A stretch of 64,000 bases of DNA from Roseiarcus sp963782255 (lineage in GTDB: Bacteria; Pseudomonadota; Alphaproteobacteria; Rhizobiales; Beijerinckiaceae). Positions 58,001 to 64,000 of the stretch are shown piece after piece. The notes below the pieces were generated by a model, which had not been told where the DNA came from, did no database searches, and saw only the letters and a list, made by a program, of their open reading frames with translations. Position 1 is the stretch's first letter. The number at the start of each line of letters is the position of its first letter. The position numbers and the translations under genes were made by a program. The stretch spans positions 1,364,001-1,428,000 of the forward strand of contig CAWAIS010000001.1 in NCBI GenBank assembly GCA_963782255.1, written 5' to 3'.

Positions 58001-58816
58001 CTGGTTGGATCGCGACGGATTAGATTGACGGGAAATTTCCGTGCGGCCAATGAAGATTATGCACACTGGCTCGATGTCCCCCCCTCTGAGGTCGCGACGA
58101 TCCCGAACGCCATCGACTCAACGCTCTTTCCCTTGGCGACAGACGAGCAAGCGTTAGCGTTGCGGCGCGATTTGAAGATTTCGGAGGGTGCCCCAATCGT
58201 ACTAGGCGTTTTCCGGCTCGACATGGAAAAAAGCCCGGACGATTTTATCAGGGTTTGCGCGCGCATTGCGGAATGCGACGCAGAGGTTCGCTTTCTCATT
58301 GCAGGCCTCGGCCCACTGGAGAGCCAGCTCCGCTCGCAGGCCGGCGACGCCGGACTTGCGGAACGTATCCTTTTCCTGGGGGCGCGGACAGACATCAACG
58401 TACTCATGCGCGCGGCGAGCCTGCTACTGCACACGGCAAAGAAGGAGGGGATGCCGAACGTCATCCTAGAAGCTATGCTCAGCGGAACTCCCATAGTGGC
58501 CACTTGCGTAGGAGCTATACCCGATCTTCTCGTGGACGCAGAGAGCGCGCGTATCCGACCTGCCGGCGACGTGGCGGGCCTCGCTGGCTGTTGCATCGAA
58601 TTGCTCAAAGACAAGGGAACAGCGAAGAGACTGGCCGCCAACGGTGCAAAGGCTGCCGCGTGCCAATCGACGCCGGCGGCCATGGCCGCGCGCTATGCTG
58701 CGGTCGCTGCCTCTCTTTTTGACCACAAATTGCCGGCGACCGCTCAGCAGGAGCGAGGTATTGCTTGCGATCCAATGAAGCTACAAAGCGTTGACAGTGA
58801 TTTAATCGATAGGTAA
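55016..58816 (+). CDS. Asparagine-synthetase-like amidotransferase fused to a GT4 glycosyltransferase
   Basis: 1266 aa. Residues 1-610 are a class B asparagine synthetase: nucleophile C2 (MCGIAGLF), glutaminase SFNGEIYNYRDIR, synthetase loop LSGGVNSSTV and GDGGDELFGGYGRY. The ATP-pyrophosphatase loop, normally SGGxDS, has N277 in the Asp position, which may impair it. A basic linker of about 230 residues (KKTKKKRRK) leads to a GT-B/GT4 glycosyltransferase (about 840-1240) with THGLVSGGAERQW and the EGMPNVILEAMLSG nucleotide-sugar motif. Such AsnB proteins amidate uronic acids or aminate glycans in polysaccharide loci. ATG 55016 is fixed by Cys2. The last third is lower in GC. Confidence 0.88.
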   Translation: MCGIAGLFQPNGRMLHREHLREFAEEMANVIAHRGPDGSGVWVDERARCALSHRRLSIIDTSDAASQPFRSGDARWQLSFNGEIYNYRDIRARLERQGCRFRSRSDTEVLIEALAFWGPEVIRDLDGMFAFAAFDTQTGKLILARDPFGEKPLYYSWLDRSVLAFASELRSLETLDQFDRMINVDALAEYLSFQYVGAPRSIYQNAAKLMPGTYMIVDPEGNAESVQYFRFQPGVGEPDRRSLPAIADELEDILTRSIKGRLIADVPLGAFLSGGVNSSTVCALIATRLGVPLKTYSIGFAGSPPESEHEVARAFARHIGAEHHEEIISPDVGGFLENYGKLLDEPNADTSCLPTYYLSRFARRHVTVAISGDGGDELFGGYGRYAWMLRERSKRKGQPFLPNGYWTPGAHYYGPAILISADDEVEGLLGFIPEGFARHLARRRAEIDEGSGALLAAMRAGDAAHYMPGAVLAKVDRMSMQHSLEVRTPFLNVELARFAERLPEFVLADGEYSKRALREVAYRYLPRDLIDMPKRGFGLPMNAWMRDSLLPMAESLLGGASVLRDELGAKGVEAFLQRHRDPARFNPYQLWGVVSLELWLRDRPVVFPDIAKDVRRATRGIALPQPEIWSVHAGGNSCIAVPGTILRPDAEVAPRLPPGASRTLRRDRRRRGAARPEPVLLTARGDGPREVPSAPQDSAAALVLPTLKIARRFAPSAYHGLAAKGFEKLFLPCQFDPGVYQEVVLIAPKPKRKSEARLFFDSLRDDVRHVLRRARDKILRRKKTKKKRRKHSAEQEVSPLQSIPSVAPEGSIPPMELEPWFSSFADRYLMPTRQVASLRAGDKIVVFTHGLVSGGAERQWVYLAKGLAELGYNVTFVTSGKLEGQNRHYLALLESTGIEVISAAGQPLDIESYEFLRRFPCVFMDLQNTAEVAAVFRALNPKVVFTQLDSTNIGGAIAAFVSDIPGVVMSFRNYNPTHFPQWAPLWPWMELAYRTLVGSRRIRLTGNFRAANEDYAHWLDVPPSEVATIPNAIDSTLFPLATDEQALALRRDLKISEGAPIVLGVFRLDMEKSPDDFIRVCARIAECDAEVRFLIAGLGPLESQLRSQAGDAGLAERILFLGARTDINVLMRAASLLLHTAKKEGMPNVILEAMLSGTPIVATCVGAIPDLLVDAESARIRPAGDVAGLAGCCIELLKDKGTAKRLAANGAKAAACQSTPAAMAARYAAVAASLFDHKLPATAQQERGIACDPMKLQSVDSDLIDR

Positions 58817-58889
58817 GCGCCTCAGGCGTCTATCTATTCTGCGTTATTACTGATGACGCTTCGTACCTTCACAATATGGGTATCGTACA

Positions 58890-60008
58890 ATGAGATTCGA
58901 GTTTGGAAAGAATTGGGATAAATACGTAAAAACATCGCTTTCAGAAGAAAAGGTGATGCAGTCTTCCTCGCAATTAAAAGCGTTCCTTCGTGTTGGCAGC
59001 TTGCAAGGAAAGACGTTTCTCGACATTGGAAGCGGGTCTGGGATGCATTCGTTGGCTGCACTGCGGTTGGGAGCGGATCGTATCTTCAGTTTTGATTACG
59101 ACGAGCATTCAGTAGCGACGACAGCGAGGCTACGAGATTACGCAGGTTCGCCCAGTAATTGGACGGTTGAGCAAGGGTCTGTCCTTGACGAGCGCTTTAT
59201 GCAAACGCTCGGCAAGTTTGACGTTGTATATTCTTGGGGCGTCCTCCACCATACAGGGGACATGTGGCCTGCAATAAGAAATGCATCGATCCCCTTGCGC
59301 CCCGGAGGGGTTTTTTACATTGCGCTATATTCCCCCGAAATATATATTGTCCCTCCCTCTCATTATTGGTTAGATGTCAAGCAAAAATATAACGCCGCAA
59401 GCAAGTTCGGTAGGAAGAAAATGGAACTCAGCTACGCTTGGAGAACTGCCGTGCGTCCGGCGCTTCGAGCGGGGAGAAATCCGTTTTCAGTTATTCGGGA
59501 ATATGGCGGCGATCGCGGGATGTCATTCTGGACCGACGTGCGGGATTGGCTTGGGGGCTACCCGATGGATTTCGCAGGATTTAGAGACACATATATTTTT
59601 TGCGAGCGGAATCTGGACTTGCAATTGGTGAATTGTAAGGCTGGAGAGGGAAACACTGAGTACCTATTCGCCAGGATATCCGAGAACGAACAGTGGCGTG
59701 AGATACAAAGTAAGCGTCAACATGTGGTTCTTTCTGGTCCCTACGCATCAGCTGGGCGTTATCTTTACGCTGCAGACCTAGCCAAACTCAAGTCCATCGC
59801 AGATACTGGTCCATTCCCACGGCGTTCGAACCTAATGTTATTCGAGGATGAAATTCCTTTAGGTCTTGGTCATAGTCCTCATGAAGATATTCGTACATAC
59901 GGATTAGGCCGGTTTTCTCATTTTGAAGAGTGCTTATATTTTTCGACGACAGATTGTACGAACCCAAACTTCAACGGACGCCGATACTCTTATGTCGCGG
60001 AATATTAG
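58890..60008 (+). CDS. SAM-dependent methyltransferase (glycan-island type)
   Basis: 372-aa protein. SAM-binding motif I FLDIGSGSGMHSLAALRLGA (about residues 43-62), acidic motif SFDYDEHSV and motif IV DVVYSWGVLHHTGDMWPAIR define a class I methyltransferase in the first 210 residues. A C-terminal part of about 160 residues (FRDTYIFCERNL onward) is not recognised and may bind the acceptor. Codon use is clearly more AT-rich than neighbours on the right, suggesting acquisition from another genome. It probably methylates a sugar residue made by adjacent transferases. Confidence 0.83.
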   Translation: MRFEFGKNWDKYVKTSLSEEKVMQSSSQLKAFLRVGSLQGKTFLDIGSGSGMHSLAALRLGADRIFSFDYDEHSVATTARLRDYAGSPSNWTVEQGSVLDERFMQTLGKFDVVYSWGVLHHTGDMWPAIRNASIPLRPGGVFYIALYSPEIYIVPPSHYWLDVKQKYNAASKFGRKKMELSYAWRTAVRPALRAGRNPFSVIREYGGDRGMSFWTDVRDWLGGYPMDFAGFRDTYIFCERNLDLQLVNCKAGEGNTEYLFARISENEQWREIQSKRQHVVLSGPYASAGRYLYAADLAKLKSIADTGPFPRRSNLMLFEDEIPLGLGHSPHEDIRTYGLGRFSHFEECLYFSTTDCTNPNFNGRRYSYVAEY

Positions 60009-60134
60009 CGCTGCCTTGACGCGCCTGTTCGAAGTGCACCTGCCCGCCGCGGTGCAGCCCCTAGCAGGTTTAAGAACAACACGTGCTCGGCTAATGATCG
60101 TATTCGGCGAAACGGTGGCATCGGGCGACGTACG

Positions 60135-61109
60135 ATGAAGTGGCCGCTGGCGGCGCAGGTCTTGACGATCGTGTCGCAAGCCGTTTCGCGCGGGAGCGGT
60201 GCGGCGATAGACGTCGTCGTGGTCGGTGATCCGAGCTTCGGAGTTCTGCGGGAGGAGCTCGCCGCCGCCGGCGCGAACGTGGCGATCCATGCGAGCGCGG
60301 CCGAGATGCCTGCCTTTCTCCACCCGGCCGTCGTTATCGACGCTGGCTCGGCGCCAGTCGACGCTCGAATCGCCGACCTTCTCGTTTCTCTGACCCGGTT
60401 GGCTCCGGCTGGGATCTACGTCGCCACGGCGCCTTTCGTTGCCGGCGCTGACGGCGGCTCACGGCATCTGACTTTATTCGACGCCATCCAGGCGATCACC
60501 GAGCTGGTGGCCGGCGGCATTGAGGCGGCGCGCGGCGTCGCTGTGCTGCCGCGGTCGGACGGACGCGCGTTAGAACTCAGCGCCTCGCAGATAGAAGTCC
60601 GGGCGTTCTTCGAGCAGGCCGTCGCCGCGGTCGAGGCGCGAAACGGACTCGTCGTGGTGCGACGCAGCGAGGCAATGGCAGACCCAGCTAACCCGATCGA
60701 CGTTGCCGACCTGCCGGTCGGTCCGGCCTTCGAGGCACGTCGTTTGAGCCGTGCGATTGGAGCCGAAGGGCTAGCCGATTTAGCGCTTGAACGCTTCGAT
60801 CGCCGGGTCGTCGCCGAAATCGATATTCTGAAGCGGCGGCTGGCGCAGCGCGACCGCGACCTCGCCGAACTCCGCGCTGCGTTCGAGCGGCTGGCGCAGC
60901 GCGACCGCGCCGAACTCCGCGCTGCGTTCGAGCGGTTGGCGCAGCGCGACCGTGACCTCGCCGAACTCCGCGCTGCGTTCGAGCGGTCGCTGACCACCGG
61001 CACCCGATCCTCAGACTTTCGGGGCCGCATGCGGCGGCTTGAGCGGTCGATCCGTAAGGTCTGGAAGGTTCCTTTGGCACTGCTCGGCAAGTCTAAGGAA
61101 AAACGGTGA
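60135..61109 (+). CDS. Degenerate methyltransferase-like domain plus coiled-coil repeats
   Basis: 324-aa protein. The first 200 residues follow the layout of a cephalosporin-hydroxylase-type methyltransferase (PAVVIDAGSAPVDARIADLL then VSLTRLAPAGIYVATAPF in place of the usual IDDGSH...LKPGGLYVIEDL), but lack a clear SAM motif I. Residues about 230-285 are three near-identical coiled-coil repeats (LAQRDRDLAELRAAFER). A basic tail RRLERSIRKVWKVPLALLGK follows. A 48-codon frame (59992-60138) overlaps its ATG by ATGA and might be a coupled leader or a scrap. Possibly a scaffold for neighbouring glycosyltransferases; this is inference. Confidence 0.7.
   Translation: MKWPLAAQVLTIVSQAVSRGSGAAIDVVVVGDPSFGVLREELAAAGANVAIHASAAEMPAFLHPAVVIDAGSAPVDARIADLLVSLTRLAPAGIYVATAPFVAGADGGSRHLTLFDAIQAITELVAGGIEAARGVAVLPRSDGRALELSASQIEVRAFFEQAVAAVEARNGLVVVRRSEAMADPANPIDVADLPVGPAFEARRLSRAIGAEGLADLALERFDRRVVAEIDILKRRLAQRDRDLAELRAAFERLAQRDRAELRAAFERLAQRDRDLAELRAAFERSLTTGTRSSDFRGRMRRLERSIRKVWKVPLALLGKSKEKR
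60840..60986 (+). repeat. Three in-frame coding repeats (51, 45 and 51 bp)
   Basis: Copies at 60840-60890, 60891-60935 and 60936-60986. The middle copy lacks 6 bp (codons for Asp-Leu). Units differ at only a few silent positions, showing recent duplication. They encode a heptad-like LAQRDRDLAELRAAFER coiled coil. Confidence 0.85.
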
Positions 61110-61176
61110 TCATCGTCGCCCGTCGATCTGCCCACTGCCGTAGGTTTGCGTCGCAACAAGTATCGCGGTCCGCAAG

Positions 61177-64000
61177 TTGAAACCTGCGCCCATTGCTCAT
61201 CATCGCATCGCCTTCCGGGACGAGCTGGCGCATTGGATGTGGGATGCTCGGTTCACGGAGAACAGTGGGACGGCGACCGCGTGGGCGATCGATCCCGGAC
61301 ACCCCTTCGAAGTTGAGATCATCGCGCCGTCGGGCCGCGTGACCTCGATCGACCTGCTCTGCGGCACATATCTGCGGCGGATCGGCAGCAGCCTCTTCGC
61401 CGAGTTATTCGACCGCGACGGCAATGCTCTCGCCTGTCAGACGATCGCCGGCCCCGAAATTGCCGACAACACGTATCACCCCTTCATCCTCGGCGAGGAT
61501 TTGGCGCTCGAACCAGGGGCTAAATACCGCCTCGTGATCTCCTCCATCGACGGTGCGCCCGACGACTGCATCGGCGTCTGGGTGCACGCCGGCGCGGCCG
61601 GCGACTGGGATTACGCCCAACGTTTTGTCGCCTTCGGCGGAGAGCGAACGTTCCTGTACGCCGCGAACGCGACCGTGCCGCCCGAGCCGAAGGTGTTCAT
61701 CGTGCTGCCCTCGTTGCCCGCGTTTGGCGGGCCGCTGGCCGGTCTCGCGGAATGGGTCGACGGGGGCGCCTTCGCGGTGATCGACCCGCAGTCGGTGCTA
61801 CGCCGACGCGATTTCTTTTCGGCCGATCTGGTCATCTTCGCGGGCGTGACCGGCCACGAAGACTTCTGCGGGCCGAGCTTCGACGAGCTGTGCTTCGAAC
61901 TTCATCGCCGCGGCGTCGTGACGCTGTTCTATCAGGTCGGCGGCCTGCCGTCTTTGCCGGGGGTTCGGTACGAAGGGCGGCATCGCGCCGAGAAGCGGGA
62001 CCTCGAGCAGACGCGTCGTCGCTGCCACTACGCGCTGATCGACGACGGACGGCCGCGACTCTTGCGCTCAACGGATCTCCATGAGATCCCGTTGAGAAAC
62101 CGCCGCCTCAACGTGGCGGGGGTCGGCAGCATGATCGAGGAAGTGCGCGCCGCGCGGTTGCTGCATGTCGGCATTGTGACGGTCCTCGGCCGAAGGACCG
62201 ATGTGATCGAGACATTTCTCGACCATGTTCTGCGACAAAGCTATCCGGGGCGCATCACGGTCATGGTCGTCGCCGATTGCGGCAACGACGACGGCTGCGA
62301 ACGAGTTGAGCACTTTGCGACAACAGTGCGGCGCCTCGGGGTCGACAACATCGACGTCGTCCTCCATCGCATCGCCGAGAACCTCGGGAACTGCGCCAGC
62401 CGCAATGTTGGCGTCGCGGCGGTCGAGGCCGATCTCTACGTGGTCATCGACTGCGACTGCCTGATAAATCGCGATTTCGTCAACGCCCACGTCTTCGAGC
62501 ACTGGTTTCCCGACGTCGACGCCGTCATCGGCCCGTCGAACATAGAAACCGGAGACCGCGTCGGAACGCGACTGTCGCGGGCGCTCGAACGCAACCCGTC
62601 GGCGATCGCCGTTGAGAGCGAGCCGCGGGACAACGTGCAGACGGACGGCTTCGTAAACGTGACTACCCGCAACTTCTCCTTCAAGCGGCGAGCCCTCGAG
62701 CGCGGGCCGCTTTTCGATACTGAGTTCGCTTCTTCGACGATGAAGTATTCTGGCTTCGGCTGGGAAGACGTCGAGATGGGCTACCGGTTCTATGCAGCGG
62801 GCGCCGTGATCCGCTACACCGACCAGGCCTTTTCGGTCCACTGCTCGCGCGATTCGTCGATGCCTGGGCCCCGAGAGGTCCAAGGATCCATGCACGACTT
62901 CTGGCTGCTGTTCCAGAAGCATCCGGATTTGGCGCTGGCGGTGCGGCGCTGGGCGACCGACGCCTACGGCCGCATCGTGGGCTGGGCTGACGCCAACGGC
63001 GTCCGCGACGGCGAGCCGCGTGACCAGCTCGACCTGCTGTTCGGCAAGCAGCGCCGTGTCCTCGAGCCGCTCTTCGCCAGTTATCGTCGCAGCGCACGGC
63101 GCCTGCGTATCCTGAGCTACCGCTGGCACGTGCCGCACCAGTACGAGCTCTATAAGCTGCCGCACGACTTTACGCTGGCCACTGGGCTCGGCAACGCCAT
63201 GGCCGATGTCTGGCAGTACGACCAGCGCCCGCTGCGTCACAACGTTCGCGTGGTCCCGATCTCGCAGATCGACCCGCGCGACCACGATGTGGCGATCCTG
63301 CACTTCGACGAGAACGTCTTTGCCCCGCGTCTCGGCAACAACCTCATTCCGCCACATTGGGGCCTGCCATTCCGCCACTTTCTGGAAAACTTCCCCAGTC
63401 TGCCGAAGGTGGCGATCTGCCACGGCACGGTGCCCTTCGAGGGTCAGTTTGGCCTTGATCCGGAGCGCAAGTATGCTTTCCGCCTGCATGACGCCGAGCG
63501 TCAGGAACTGGTGCAAGCGCTCGTGCTTGCAGGCGCCCGCGTGATATGCAATTCGCACGAAGCGCTCGGAGAATGGGGATTCGTCGACGCGCGGGTGATC
63601 TGGCATGGGTTCGACCCGCAAGAGTTTCCGGAATGCACCCGTCAGCGCGACATCCTCGCGCTAGCGCCCGACATGAGCCGGCCGCACTACCGCGGCGCCT
63701 GGGAGCACCAGAGGGTTGTCGATCTTCTGACGCCCGGTCTGCGCGTCGAGACCTCGGAGCATCCCGGCGGCTCCATCGAGGTGCGTAACACCAACCCCTT
63801 CGCGGTGCGGCACTTCCGGTCCTACGTTGATCGGATCCGCCAGTTCTCCGTTTATCTCAACACCACGCTGCGCTCGCCGATGCCCCGTGCGCGCGGCGAG
63901 GCGATGATGACCGGCGTGATTCCGGTGTGCTTGCGTAATCACGACATCGATCGCTTCGTCGAAAACGGCGTCGACGGCTTTTACGCGGACACGCCGGAGG
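61177..64000 (+). CDS. Very large multidomain glycosyltransferase, cut by right edge
   Basis: An uninterrupted frame of 941 codons runs from 61177 (TTG; next ATG at 61237) to the window end with no stop. Parts: beta-sandwich-like module (about 20-150, VEIIAPSGRVTSIDLLCGTY); Rossmann-like segment (about 165-300, PEPKVFIVLPSLPAFGGPLA); GT-A/GT2 transferase (about 329-600) with HVGIVTVLGRRTDVIETFL, acidic D425-C-D427 and W529-E-D531; then a GT-B-like part from about 644 (RILSYRWHVPHQYELYKLPH; later ARGEAMMTGVIPV). It likely builds two linkages of one polysaccharide or protein glycan. Start is uncertain, as neither candidate has a strong ribosome site. Confidence 0.85.
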   Translation, partial: MKPAPIAHHRIAFRDELAHWMWDARFTENSGTATAWAIDPGHPFEVEIIAPSGRVTSIDLLCGTYLRRIGSSLFAELFDRDGNALACQTIAGPEIADNTYHPFILGEDLALEPGAKYRLVISSIDGAPDDCIGVWVHAGAAGDWDYAQRFVAFGGERTFLYAANATVPPEPKVFIVLPSLPAFGGPLAGLAEWVDGGAFAVIDPQSVLRRRDFFSADLVIFAGVTGHEDFCGPSFDELCFELHRRGVVTLFYQVGGLPSLPGVRYEGRHRAEKRDLEQTRRRCHYALIDDGRPRLLRSTDLHEIPLRNRRLNVAGVGSMIEEVRAARLLHVGIVTVLGRRTDVIETFLDHVLRQSYPGRITVMVVADCGNDDGCERVEHFATTVRRLGVDNIDVVLHRIAENLGNCASRNVGVAAVEADLYVVIDCDCLINRDFVNAHVFEHWFPDVDAVIGPSNIETGDRVGTRLSRALERNPSAIAVESEPRDNVQTDGFVNVTTRNFSFKRRALERGPLFDTEFASSTMKYSGFGWEDVEMGYRFYAAGAVIRYTDQAFSVHCSRDSSMPGPREVQGSMHDFWLLFQKHPDLALAVRRWATDAYGRIVGWADANGVRDGEPRDQLDLLFGKQRRVLEPLFASYRRSARRLRILSYRWHVPHQYELYKLPHDFTLATGLGNAMADVWQYDQRPLRHNVRVVPISQIDPRDHDVAILHFDENVFAPRLGNNLIPPHWGLPFRHFLENFPSLPKVAICHGTVPFEGQFGLDPERKYAFRLHDAERQELVQALVLAGARVICNSHEALGEWGFVDARVIWHGFDPQEFPECTRQRDILALAPDMSRPHYRGAWEHQRVVDLLTPGLRVETSEHPGGSIEVRNTNPFAVRHFRSYVDRIRQFSVYLNTTLRSPMPRARGEAMMTGVIPVCLRNHDIDRFVENGVDGFYADTPE

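Noticed and set aside
62068..63621. 517-codon minus-strand open frame near the right edge
   Set aside because: It mirrors the GT2 domain of the plus-strand glycosyltransferase; no motif of its own.

Overview
The window is high-GC bacterial DNA of alphaproteobacterial type, most likely Hyphomicrobiales (Rhizobiales), possibly Beijerinckiaceae or Methylocystaceae. That placement rests on protein style: the HdeA and CR-repeat secreted proteins, the two-gene cassette at 50.0-51.2 kb, the DmdB-like ligase and the GTGA/ATGA-coupled operons. It is an inference, because no rRNA or tRNA gene was seen. Genes are densely packed. Most long antisense frames are GC-driven shadows.

1-10.5 kb is mainly housekeeping: a cut-off 3-hydroxybutyrate dehydrogenase, ispG, a PaiB-like protein, Ohr, RidA, a type I secretion ABC exporter with its HlyD adaptor, MarR, an acyl-CoA ligase and a beta carbonic anhydrase. 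11-17.7 kb is an envelope region. It holds a periplasmic arylsulfatase, then a run of small exported proteins (HdeA-like, Cys-rich, Tyr/Pro-rich, lipoprotein, CR-repeat) containing a decayed hdeA copy, and an outer-membrane barrel. 17.9-20.9 kb holds DUF2721, an orphan amino-acid binding protein, an L,D-transpeptidase and a lipoprotein. 21-34 kb carries two sugar ABC importers: an Rbs-type set divergent from an FGGY kinase, and a YtfQRT-YjfF-type set ending in a FadR-type regulator. CDP-diacylglycerol pyrophosphatase and NDH-2 lie between them.

34-48 kb looks like one unassigned catabolic system. Ten genes run leftward in near-unbroken series: an FAD oxidoreductase, a dimethylargininase-like hydrolase, a complete PotABCD-type importer, a membrane desaturase/hydroxylase, a TIM-barrel isomerase, a class II aldolase and a Rieske oxygenase. 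They diverge, through a shared promoter region, from an XRE-cupin regulator, which is followed by a biuret-hydrolase-like amidohydrolase and an NCS2-like permease. The combination suggests uptake and breakdown of an N-methylated, guanidino or amide compound; the substrate is unknown.

48-52.5 kb is a patch of genomic debris: an IS21 istA scrap, a truncated paralogue of the gene at 50.6-51.2 kb, a repeat-rich OmpA protein, a two-gene cassette of unknown function and a frameshifted sugar O-methyltransferase. 52.5-54.9 kb is a phage-derived recombination module (YqaJ exonuclease plus an ERF annealase fused to an HNH-like domain) behind a divergent XRE regulator with a perfect palindromic operator. 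From 55 kb to the right edge is a glycan-synthesis island: an asparagine-synthetase/glycosyltransferase fusion, a methyltransferase, a coiled-coil repeat protein and a very large multidomain glycosyltransferase that runs off the window.
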